DNA of 45,625 nt, taken from assembly GCA_902774155.1 (NCBI GenBank), contig CACYHF010000011.1:1-45625 (forward strand), given 5' to 3'. Positions 17,477-24,104 of the stretch are shown in pieces; the first letter of the stretch is position 1; each line of letters opens with the position of its first letter. A program made the position numbers and the translations under genes. Below the pieces are notes generated by a model. It was not told where the DNA came from. It saw only the letters and a list, made by a program, of their open reading frames with translations, and did no database searches. The stretch comes from an uncultured Bacteroidia bacterium (GTDB lineage: Bacteria > Bacteroidota > Bacteroidia > Bacteroidales > UBA932).

Positions 17477-17507
17477 TTGCAAATATATAAAATTTATTGT
17501 AAATTTG
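17477..17507 (+). promoter_or_regulatory. Promoter of the TPR membrane protein gene, overlapping the divergent recF promoter
   Basis: On the plus strand TTG (17477-17479), a 20-bp spacer and TAAATTTG (17500-17507) match the Bacteroidota consensus, 35 bp before the ATG at 17543. On the minus strand TATATTTG (17487-17480) serves recF. The two promoters occupy the same DNA, so only one polymerase can bind at a time. Confidence 0.65.
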
Positions 17508-17542
17508 CGGGCTCAAAAGCTAATTAAGTAATAACAGATAAT

Positions 17543-18223
17543 ATGGCAAAAGTTAACAAAAACGAAGCGGAACTCCGTCAACAGAATATGGTTGAGGCCG
17601 TTTCCAAGACAGAAGAATTCTTCAAGAAGTATGGCAACCTCATGTACGGTTGCATCCTGGGTATCCTCATCATCGCCCTGGCCATCCTGGCCTACAACCG
17701 TTTCATCCTTCAGCCCAAGAAGCAGCAGGCCACGGACCAGATGGTCCGCGCAGAACGCTGGTTCGAGGCCGGTGAATACGAACTGGCCCTGAACGGTGAC
17801 GACAACGACCCCGGCCTCCTGGACATCATCGACCAGTACGGTTCCAAGGCTCCCGCCTCCGTGTATATGTACACCGGCGTTGCCAAACTCCAGAACGGGG
17901 AATATGAGGAAGCCCTCAACTACCTCAAGAAGTACAAGGGCTCGGATCCCATAATGCTGGCACGTGCCCAGGCCTGTATGGGAGACTGCTACGTAGAGAT
18001 GAAGGATTATGAAGCTGCTATCAGCTGCTTCACCAAGGCTGCCAAGACCACGGACAACGCCCTGGCCGCCGCTTACCTCCTTAAGGCCGGCATCGCCGCC
18101 GAAGCCGCCGGTAAGCCGGAGCAGGCCCTGTCCTTCTACCAGGAAATCAAGGACCTGTGGGCCAACGCCCCCGAGGCCATGGAAATTGACAAGTACATCA
18201 GCCGCATCCAAATCGCCGAATAA
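17543..18223 (+). CDS. Membrane-anchored tetratricopeptide repeat protein
   Basis: This 226-residue protein has a soluble N-terminus, one membrane segment at about 33-55 (LMYGCILGILIIALAILAYN) and a periplasmic TPR region (ASVYMYTGVAKLQNGEYEEALNYL, ARAQACMGDCYVEMKDYEAAISCF, AYLLKAGIAAEAAGKPEQALSFY). The layout is that of YfgM-like proteins, which assist secreted proteins next to the SecYEG translocon; orthology is not certain. It is transcribed divergently from recF and is followed after 3 bp by the YebC gene. Confidence 0.8.
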   Translation: MAKVNKNEAELRQQNMVEAVSKTEEFFKKYGNLMYGCILGILIIALAILAYNRFILQPKKQQATDQMVRAERWFEAGEYELALNGDDNDPGLLDIIDQYGSKAPASVYMYTGVAKLQNGEYEEALNYLKKYKGSDPIMLARAQACMGDCYVEMKDYEAAISCFTKAAKTTDNALAAAYLLKAGIAAEAAGKPEQALSFYQEIKDLWANAPEAMEIDKYISRIQIAE

Positions 18224-18226
18224 GTT

Positions 18227-18985
18227 ATGGGAAGAGCGTTTGAATTCCGCAAAGAGCGCAAGATGAAGCGCTGGGGCCATATGGCCAAGACCTTCACCAA
18301 ACTGGGCAAGGAAATCACCATCGCCGTTAAGCAGGGTGGCGCCGAAGTTACCGGCAACCCGCGCCTGCGCGCCCTCATCGCAGAGGCCAAGGCCGAGCAA
18401 ATGCCCAAGGAGAACATCGAGCGCGCCATCAAGAAGGCCACCGAGGCCAAGACCGGCGACTTCAAGGAAATCATCTATGAAGGTTTCGGACCTTTCGGCA
18501 TCGCCTACCTGGTAGAGGCCGCCACGGATAACAACACCCGCACCGTAGCCAATGTACGCAGCTACTTCACCAAGTGCGGCGGCGCCCTCCAGACCAGCGG
18601 CTCCGTGGCCTTTATGTTCGACCACAAGTGCGTGTTCCGCATCAAGGAAGACCCTGCCCATCCCATTGACGTGGAAGAACTGGAACTGGACCTCATCGAC
18701 TTCGGCGCAGAGGAAGTGTTCAAGCAGGAAGTGGAGGACGAAGACGAGAACGTAACCGTGGAAATCTCCATTTACGGTGACTACACCGCCTATGGTCAAA
18801 TCCAGAAATACATCGAAGAAAAAGGATACGAGCTCATTTCCGGCGGTTTCGAGCAAATTCCCAACGTGGATTTGAAAGAAGTGACGCCCGAACAGCGCGC
18901 TACCTTGGAAAAGCTCACCGGTCTGCTGGAGGACGATGAAGACGTCACCAACGTCTACACCACCCTGGCTCCGGAAACAGAGTAA
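18227..18985 (+). CDS. yebC: YebC/TACO1-family protein
   Basis: The 252-residue product carries the family's characteristic start MGRAFEFRKERKMKRWGHMAKTF-type pattern and the conserved blocks NPRLRALIAEAKAEQMPKEN and GFGPFGIAYLVEAATDN. Family members bind nucleic acid; they were first described as transcription regulators and later as translation factors relieving stalling at proline stretches. Length and motifs are normal, with an acidic C-terminus. It is probably co-transcribed with the TPR gene upstream. Confidence 0.9.
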   Translation: MGRAFEFRKERKMKRWGHMAKTFTKLGKEITIAVKQGGAEVTGNPRLRALIAEAKAEQMPKENIERAIKKATEAKTGDFKEIIYEGFGPFGIAYLVEAATDNNTRTVANVRSYFTKCGGALQTSGSVAFMFDHKCVFRIKEDPAHPIDVEELELDLIDFGAEEVFKQEVEDEDENVTVEISIYGDYTAYGQIQKYIEEKGYELISGGFEQIPNVDLKEVTPEQRATLEKLTGLLEDDEDVTNVYTTLAPETE

Positions 18986-18994
18986 TTCCATCCC

Positions 18995-19879
18995 TTGAAA
19001 AAACTGTCCCTGCTGCTAATCCTGTTGGCATGTACGTCCTGCGGAGTCTTCCGATTCCGCTCTTCGGAACGTTACCTGCCAGGGCCTGCCATTCGGGATT
19101 ATGTACCCAATGGGATTGTGGAGGAAGTGATGTATCCCTCCAGTGTTCCGGGACCCACCGCAAGAAGGATGATCGTGTACCTCCCGGCCGATTATTATCA
19201 GAGCCAGGAGCGATACCCGGTCATCTATCTTTTGCACGGCGCGCGCGGGTATGAAACCGCCTGGATCCGTTTCGGGGAAGTGTACGAAAGCACGGACAGC
19301 CTGACCCGAGAAGGCAAAGCCGCGCCCTGCATCGTGGTGATGCCCAACGTAAACCAGTACAACGACGACAAAGACTACGAAGGCGGCCGCTTCAAAGATG
19401 CCTGGGAGTCCATCTGGGAGGTGGACGGCGTGGTGGAATCGGCCTTTGTGCACGATGTAGTGCAACTGGTAGACAGCCTGTACCGCACCATTCCGGACAA
19501 GGCGCACCGGGCCCTCGCCGGCCTTTCCGTGGGAGGATACCAAAGCATCTGGATCAGTGCCAACCATCCGGATACCTTTGGATACGTGGCCGCTTTCTCG
19601 CCTTATATGTGGTGCCTGGGCAAGTCCAACCCCTATAAAAAGCAGTTCTATTCCAACCTGTACCCGAAACTGGCGGTTCAGTTTGCCAGTTCCGTGGAGG
19701 GCTACTATCTCTATGCCGGTGAACAGGACATTATGCTCCCCTCTACCGAAGATTTCCACAACAAACTGAACAAAAGAGGATACCTGCACCATTTCTTCCT
19801 CTTCCCTGGTAAACACGACTGGCCGGACGGCTGGATAGAGGAGTATCAGGATATGTTGCAGCGAGTATTCAAAAACTAG
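18995..19879 (+). CDS. Esterase D/feruloyl-esterase-like alpha/beta hydrolase, lipoprotein
   Basis: This 294-residue enzyme starts with a lipoprotein signal (MKKLSLLLILLACTSC) read from a TTG codon at 18995; no ATG lies in reach that would keep the signal. The body shows the esterase pattern: YPVIYLLHGARG (oxyanion hole), GLSVGGYQS with the nucleophile Ser, and a C-terminal FFLFPGKHDWPDGW with the catalytic His. The family splits acyl esters, including ferulic or acetyl groups on plant polysaccharides. Substrate is not visible. It follows yebC by 9 bp. Confidence 0.8.
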   Translation: MKKLSLLLILLACTSCGVFRFRSSERYLPGPAIRDYVPNGIVEEVMYPSSVPGPTARRMIVYLPADYYQSQERYPVIYLLHGARGYETAWIRFGEVYESTDSLTREGKAAPCIVVMPNVNQYNDDKDYEGGRFKDAWESIWEVDGVVESAFVHDVVQLVDSLYRTIPDKAHRALAGLSVGGYQSIWISANHPDTFGYVAAFSPYMWCLGKSNPYKKQFYSNLYPKLAVQFASSVEGYYLYAGEQDIMLPSTEDFHNKLNKRGYLHHFFLFPGKHDWPDGWIEEYQDMLQRVFKN

Positions 19880-19906
19880 GGCCTTTCTTTTTTTGTATTT
19901 TTTGAG

Positions 19907-19914
19907 TACATTTG
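19907..19914 (+). promoter_or_regulatory. -7 element of the kinase/S26/PqqD/ABC cassette
   Basis: TACATTTG fits TAnnTTTG and ends only 6 bp before the ATG at 19921, so the transcript should start with almost no leader. No well-spaced TTG precedes it. A T-rich stretch (19885-19903) behind the esterase gene may help end the upstream transcript. Confidence 0.45.
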
Positions 19915-19920
19915 CATGAT

Positions 19921-20781
19921 ATGCAACATGTACAATCCTACCAGGTCGCCGGCCTGCGTTTCACCATTGAAGGAGATTTCCCCGTTCTTCAGAACCTGGA
20001 ACCCTTCTGTTCGGAACAGGGAGAAGATATTTTCCGCCTGCAAGTAGTTTCCAGCCTGCTGCCGCTTCCCACCACGCCCGTTTACCGGACGGAAGACGGC
20101 CCCGGATTCCCGGAAATCTCCATCGATGCCCTCCCGGACGGCGGATACCGTTTCCGCATGCGTCCCCTGCCCGGAAAGCCCCTGGAGGCCGAACTTCGCA
20201 CCAATACAAGCTTTTCCCAGGCCCAGTTGATGTTCCTGGGCAAAGACCACAGCTTTGCCCTGAACAACTCCCTCATGCTGCTGTACACCTTTGCATCGGC
20301 CGTACACGGTGCCCTGGAAATGCATTCCTCCGTGGTGATGAATGATGGGAAAGGGTACCTTTTCCTAGGCAAGAGCGGTACCGGAAAAAGTACGCACAGC
20401 AGCCTATGGCTCAAGCATATCCCCGGCACGGAACTCCTCAACGACGACAACCCCATCCTACGCCTGATGCCGGACGGATCGGCGCGGGTGTTCGGCTCCC
20501 CCTGGAGCGGAAAAACCCCTTGTTACAAGAACCAGGACGTGCCGGCGGGCGCCGTAGTACGCATCCGCCAGGCCCCGTTCAACCAGATAGAAAAGCTTCC
20601 CGCCGTGCAGGCCTATGCCTCCCTGATGGCATCGGCCTCCAGTTTCCGGCCTTTCCGCGAACTGGCCGAAGGCTGGCACCGCACGCTGGAAGGACTGGTG
20701 GCCGTACTCCCCTGCTATGTGCTGGACTGCCTGCCGGACCAGGCAGCGGCAGAACTCTGTTACAAAACCGTTCATGGATAA
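19921..20781 (+). CDS. HprK/PEPCK-like P-loop kinase of the PqqD cassette
   Basis: The 286-residue protein has an N-terminal beta-rich part (about 1-120) and a kinase core with the P-loop GKSGTGKST at 150-158, then LLNDDNPILR and GSPWSGKTPCYKN. This is the fold of HPr kinase and ATP-type PEP carboxykinase. Relatives occur next to PqqD-type genes in RiPP clusters such as some lasso peptide loci, where they phosphorylate the precursor. The ATG at 19921 was chosen because the upstream extension would run into the -7 element. Its end overlaps the next gene by 8 bp. The substrate is unknown; a modified peptide is inferred, carbon control via HPr is unlikely here. Confidence 0.75.
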   Translation: MQHVQSYQVAGLRFTIEGDFPVLQNLEPFCSEQGEDIFRLQVVSSLLPLPTTPVYRTEDGPGFPEISIDALPDGGYRFRMRPLPGKPLEAELRTNTSFSQAQLMFLGKDHSFALNNSLMLLYTFASAVHGALEMHSSVVMNDGKGYLFLGKSGTGKSTHSSLWLKHIPGTELLNDDNPILRLMPDGSARVFGSPWSGKTPCYKNQDVPAGAVVRIRQAPFNQIEKLPAVQAYASLMASASSFRPFRELAEGWHRTLEGLVAVLPCYVLDCLPDQAAAELCYKTVHG

Positions 20782-21196
20782 ACGCATCGTCACCAACGAA
20801 GTGCTGCTGGAAGAAGCCGCAGCCCTCATGAATGAAGGACGCGAAGTGAGCTTCACGCCCCTGGGCAACAGCATGCTCCCCTTCATCCGTGGCGGAAAAG
20901 ACGCCGTGCGCATGCGCAAACTGCCCCGGGTAGAAGTGGGAGATATCATCCTCATCCGCCTTCCGGGCCGATATGTCCTTCACCGCGTCATCGCGCTGGA
21001 CGGCAACCAAGTCACGCTTATGGGAGACGGGAATATCACCGGCACGGAACAGTGCACCCTGGACGATGTCCTGGGCACGGTGGTGGCCATCGAGAAGGAT
21101 GGCAAAACCGTTATTCCGGGCAAGGGACGGTTCTGGTACAAGATTAAACCTTTAAGAAGATACATTTTAGCCATTTACAGGAGATTACCCATATGA
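20774..21196 (+). CDS. Small S24/S26-family peptidase, Sec11-like
   Basis: The 140-residue product shows TPLGNSMLPFI with candidate nucleophile Ser33, GDIILIR, VLHRVIALDG with His70 where bacterial leader peptidases have Lys, and LMGDGN with Asp85. A Ser-His-Asp set at these places is the pattern of the S26B (Sec11/archaeal) branch. No N-terminal membrane anchor is present; a basic amphipathic C-terminus (YKIKPLRRYILAIYRRLPI) may touch the membrane. It lies between the kinase and PqqD genes, overlapping both (8 and 4 bp), so a role as processing enzyme for the cassette's peptide is likely but inferred. The start overlaps the kinase's end; an upstream extension to 20717 would read through kinase sequence. 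Confidence 0.75.
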   Translation: MDKRIVTNEVLLEEAAALMNEGREVSFTPLGNSMLPFIRGGKDAVRMRKLPRVEVGDIILIRLPGRYVLHRVIALDGNQVTLMGDGNITGTEQCTLDDVLGTVVAIEKDGKTVIPGKGRFWYKIKPLRRYILAIYRRLPI

Positions 21197-21462
21197 AAAT
21201 CAAAGAAGGATTCATTCTGCGCACCATCTGCGGTGAACACGTTATAGTGGGCGAAGGCCTCACCCAGGTCAATTTTAACAAGATGCTCTCCCTCAACGAG
21301 AGCGCCGCTTATCTCTGGAAACAAGTCCAGGGCAAGGAATTCAGCAAAGAAGACATGGTGCAGTTCCTGCTGGACCAATACGAGGTTTCTCCGGAGCAAG
21401 CCGCCGCCGATGTAGACAAGCTCCTGGCCATCTGGATGAATGAAGGTGTGGTAGTGGAATGA
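21193..21462 (+). CDS. PqqD-family peptide-binding protein (stand-alone RRE)
   Basis: The 89-residue protein is a complete PqqD domain: a beta hairpin (KIKEGFILRTICGEHVIV), NKMLSLNESAAYLWKQVQG, KEDMVQFLLDQYEVSPEQAAADVDKLLAIWMNEGVV. Proteins of this fold bind the leader of a RiPP precursor and hand it to modifying enzymes. It overlaps the S26 peptidase and ABC genes by 4 bp on each side. No radical SAM enzyme, transglutaminase-like or asparagine-synthetase-like partner is next to it, so the matching enzymes are the kinase and peptidase, or lie elsewhere. Confidence 0.85.
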   Translation: MKIKEGFILRTICGEHVIVGEGLTQVNFNKMLSLNESAAYLWKQVQGKEFSKEDMVQFLLDQYEVSPEQAAADVDKLLAIWMNEGVVVE

Positions 21463-23081
21463 AAAGCCTGAAAGCATGCGCACAAACGGTCTGGACGCTC
21501 TCGCGTCCCGTCCGCTGGCGGGTGGCCATCACCCTGGCCACAGGCCTGGTGCGCATTGCCGTATCGCTTTCCTTCGTCTGGGCCAGCAAACACCTGGTGG
21601 ACATTGCCACCGGGGTGAGCACAGACTCCCTGGGCCGCGGAATCGGCCTGTTCCTGGGCATCCTGGCCGCCCAGCTGGCCACCATCGTTTTCATCAACTG
21701 GTGGGACGGCTACAACCAGGTAAAGACCCAGAACATCCTGCGTAAGAACCTGTTCGGGCACGTGCTCAGCAGCCGCTGGGACGGACGGGAACGCTTCCTC
21801 TCCGGAGATACGGTCAACCGCCTGGAAGAGGATATCCGCGTGGTGTCGGACCTTATCTGCGACCGCATCCCCGGCCTTATTATCACCAGCGTGCAGCTGC
21901 TGGCTGCCAGCGTGTACCTGCTCACCCTGGCTCCCAATCTGCTATGGGTGCTGGTCATCCTCATGGGTGCCGCCGTATTCGGCTCCAAGCTCTTCTTCCG
22001 CCAGATCCGGCAACTCATGGCCGCCATCCGCGCCCGCGAAAGTGAAATGCAGCAGCTCATGCAGGAAAGCCTGCAGCATCGTGTGCTGGTGCTCACCCTC
22101 ACCAACGTAGAGCGCGTGCTGGAAAAATTCGGCTGGTTACAGGCCGATGTAGAAGACAACACCCGCAAACGCCTGAATTACAATGCTGTTGCCCACGGCC
22201 TCATGTTCCTGGGTTTCCAGGCCGGCCATGCCACGGCTTTCCTATGGGGGGTTGTAGGCATCCTGCACGGAACCGTTACCTATGGTACCATGACGGCCTT
22301 CCTGCAGCTGGTGGGTCAGGTGCAGCGCCCCATTGCCGAATTCGGCCGCCAGATTCCGGCCATCATCACGGCCATCACCTCCATCGAGCGCCTGATGGAC
22401 CTGTTGGAACTGGAGCAGGAAAAACTGGAAGGCCCTGTTCTGCTGTCCGGTGCGCCGGAAATAACCCTCTCGCACGTAACCTACGCCTATCCCGAAGCCG
22501 AAGAAGCTGTTATCCAGGACTTCTCCTGCAGCTTCCCTTCCGGCAGCCTTACGGCCATCGCCGGCCCCACTGGCATCGGGAAAAGCACCCTCATCCGCCT
22601 GATTCTGGGGCTGTTGAAACCCACCCAGGGCAGCATTACCATCAACCAGGTGCCCGCCGGCAGCGCCCTGCGGGAGAACTTCATGTACATTCCGCAGGGA
22701 AATTCACTGCTCAGCGGCACCATCCGCACCAACCTGCAACTGGCAGCGCCGCAGGCCACCGAAGAGCAGATGAACCAAGCCCTGGAAACGGCCATGGCCC
22801 AGTTCGTCCACAAGCTTCCGCAAGGCCTGGACACGCCTTGCGGAGAAACCGGCAGCGGCCTCAGCGAAGGCCAGGCCCAGCGCATCGCCATCGCCCGGGC
22901 CCTCCTGCGTCCCGGCGGCGTGCTCATCCTGGACGAGAGCACATCGGCCCTGGATCCCCACACGGAAAAACAACTCTTACAGAACCTGCACGGCCGTTAT
23001 CACGGAGAAAAGACCATCCTGTTCATCTCCCACCGCGAAGCCGTCATCCAATACGCCGACCAAATTGTAAAACTGGATTAA
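21459..23081 (+). CDS. ABC exporter, fused permease and ATPase
   Basis: The 540-residue protein has an N-terminal six-helix type 1 exporter domain (about 15-310) and an ATPase with Walker A GPTGIGKST at 369-377, signature LSEGQ at 468-472 and Walker B VLILDEST at about 488. There is no C39 peptidase domain in front, so any leader must be removed by another enzyme, for which the S26-like peptidase is the obvious candidate. It overlaps the PqqD gene by 4 bp and therefore belongs to the cassette. Half-transporters of this kind work as homodimers in the inner membrane. Confidence 0.88.
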   Translation: MKSLKACAQTVWTLSRPVRWRVAITLATGLVRIAVSLSFVWASKHLVDIATGVSTDSLGRGIGLFLGILAAQLATIVFINWWDGYNQVKTQNILRKNLFGHVLSSRWDGRERFLSGDTVNRLEEDIRVVSDLICDRIPGLIITSVQLLAASVYLLTLAPNLLWVLVILMGAAVFGSKLFFRQIRQLMAAIRARESEMQQLMQESLQHRVLVLTLTNVERVLEKFGWLQADVEDNTRKRLNYNAVAHGLMFLGFQAGHATAFLWGVVGILHGTVTYGTMTAFLQLVGQVQRPIAEFGRQIPAIITAITSIERLMDLLELEQEKLEGPVLLSGAPEITLSHVTYAYPEAEEAVIQDFSCSFPSGSLTAIAGPTGIGKSTLIRLILGLLKPTQGSITINQVPAGSALRENFMYIPQGNSLLSGTIRTNLQLAAPQATEEQMNQALETAMAQFVHKLPQGLDTPCGETGSGLSEGQAQRIAIARALLRPGGVLILDESTSALDPHTEKQLLQNLHGRYHGEKTILFISHREAVIQYADQIVKLD

Positions 23082-23095
23082 ATACTATTAATACT

Positions 23096-24103
23096 ATGAA
23101 CCTCAAAGACAACAAGTACGCGCAATTCTATCTTTGCCGCGAAATGATGGACACCGTAGATGTAATCCGCAAGTTCAACCCGGAAACCGTCAACTTCATC
23201 GTGGAATCGGCCAAAAAGACCGGTCACATCCTATTCTCCGGCGAAGGTTCCAGCCGCATCATGCCAGCCAAGAACGCCATCCGCAAGGCCCTGCGCTGGG
23301 GCATCGATACCGTTACCCACACGGAAGGCTCCCACCAGGCCAGTGAGTACAAGCTGGACAAGTATACCGTCCTGCTGGACTCCAATTCCGGCCGTACCAA
23401 GGAAACCCTCATGCTGGCCAAGCAGTTGCAGGCCGCCGGTCACCAGGATTACTTCGGTGTAACCGCCAACGCCGGCACTCCTCTGGAGGAAGTGTGCAAG
23501 AAGACCGTTGTGCTGGGTTGTGGCTGGGAAAATGCCGTAGCCGCCACCAAGAGCGTAGTGGAACAGGCCCTGCTGTTTGAAACCGTGATCTGGAAACTCG
23601 CCGGCAAGGATATCGCCAAAGAGCTGAATGCCCTGGCCGATAAAGTGGAAAAGGCCCTCACCGTTGCCATTCCCCAAGAGGTGGTGGATTGGGTTCGCGG
23701 TGCCAAGACCATCTACTTCGCCGGCATGAACGACGGTGTAACGGAAGAGCTTACCCTCAAGACCAATGAGATCACCCGCCGCAAGAGCGACTTCCTGGAG
23801 GGCACCTACGCCCTGCACGGACCGGAAGAGGTCATGGAAGACGGCGATATCGTCTTCGTGGTCGAGCCCATACAGAGCGAGTACGAGAAATACCAGAAGG
23901 TCTTCGGCGGCGCCAACGTGCACGTGGTGGCCATCGACACCAAGCCCACGCCGTTCACCACCATCGTGGTTCCCGACGCCGGTGACCTCCAGGCCTATGT
24001 ATACCTGGCTGCCGGTTGGAACACCCTGGTAGAAATTGCCCAGGCCGATGGAATCAACCTGGACAAACCTAACCGTGCCCGCAAAGTAGGCAACGAGATG
24101 TAA
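23096..24103 (+). CDS. SIS-domain sugar isomerase-like protein
   Basis: The 335-residue protein has two SIS domains, related to the isomerase half of GlmS and to AgaS-type enzymes. The first contains TGHILFSGEGSSRIMPAKNA (about 42-60) and LLDSNSGRTKET with the phosphosugar-binding Ser/Thr loop; the second contains YFAGMNDGVTEELTLKTNEI and EGTYALHGPEEV. There is no glutaminase domain. It could interconvert ketose and aldose (amino)sugars or phosphosugars; the substrate is not visible. The ATG at 23096 follows the ABC gene by 14 bp and it is convergent with the rhamnosidase gene (1-bp gap). Membership in the cassette or in sugar use are both possible. Confidence 0.75.
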   Translation: MNLKDNKYAQFYLCREMMDTVDVIRKFNPETVNFIVESAKKTGHILFSGEGSSRIMPAKNAIRKALRWGIDTVTHTEGSHQASEYKLDKYTVLLDSNSGRTKETLMLAKQLQAAGHQDYFGVTANAGTPLEEVCKKTVVLGCGWENAVAATKSVVEQALLFETVIWKLAGKDIAKELNALADKVEKALTVAIPQEVVDWVRGAKTIYFAGMNDGVTEELTLKTNEITRRKSDFLEGTYALHGPEEVMEDGDIVFVVEPIQSEYEKYQKVFGGANVHVVAIDTKPTPFTTIVVPDAGDLQAYVYLAAGWNTLVEIAQADGINLDKPNRARKVGNEM

Positions 24104-24104
24104 A

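Noticed and set aside
19921-23081. Lasso peptide gene cluster
   Set aside because: Kinase, PqqD and ABC transporter fit, but the transglutaminase-like protease, the asparagine-synthetase-like cyclase and a precursor are absent from the cassette and its surroundings.
22244-23095. Open frame running into the SIS gene from inside the ABC gene
   Set aside because: The part before 23096 is another frame of the ABC transporter with a composition unlike a protein (Arg/His/Pro-rich); the real SIS start is the ATG at 23096.
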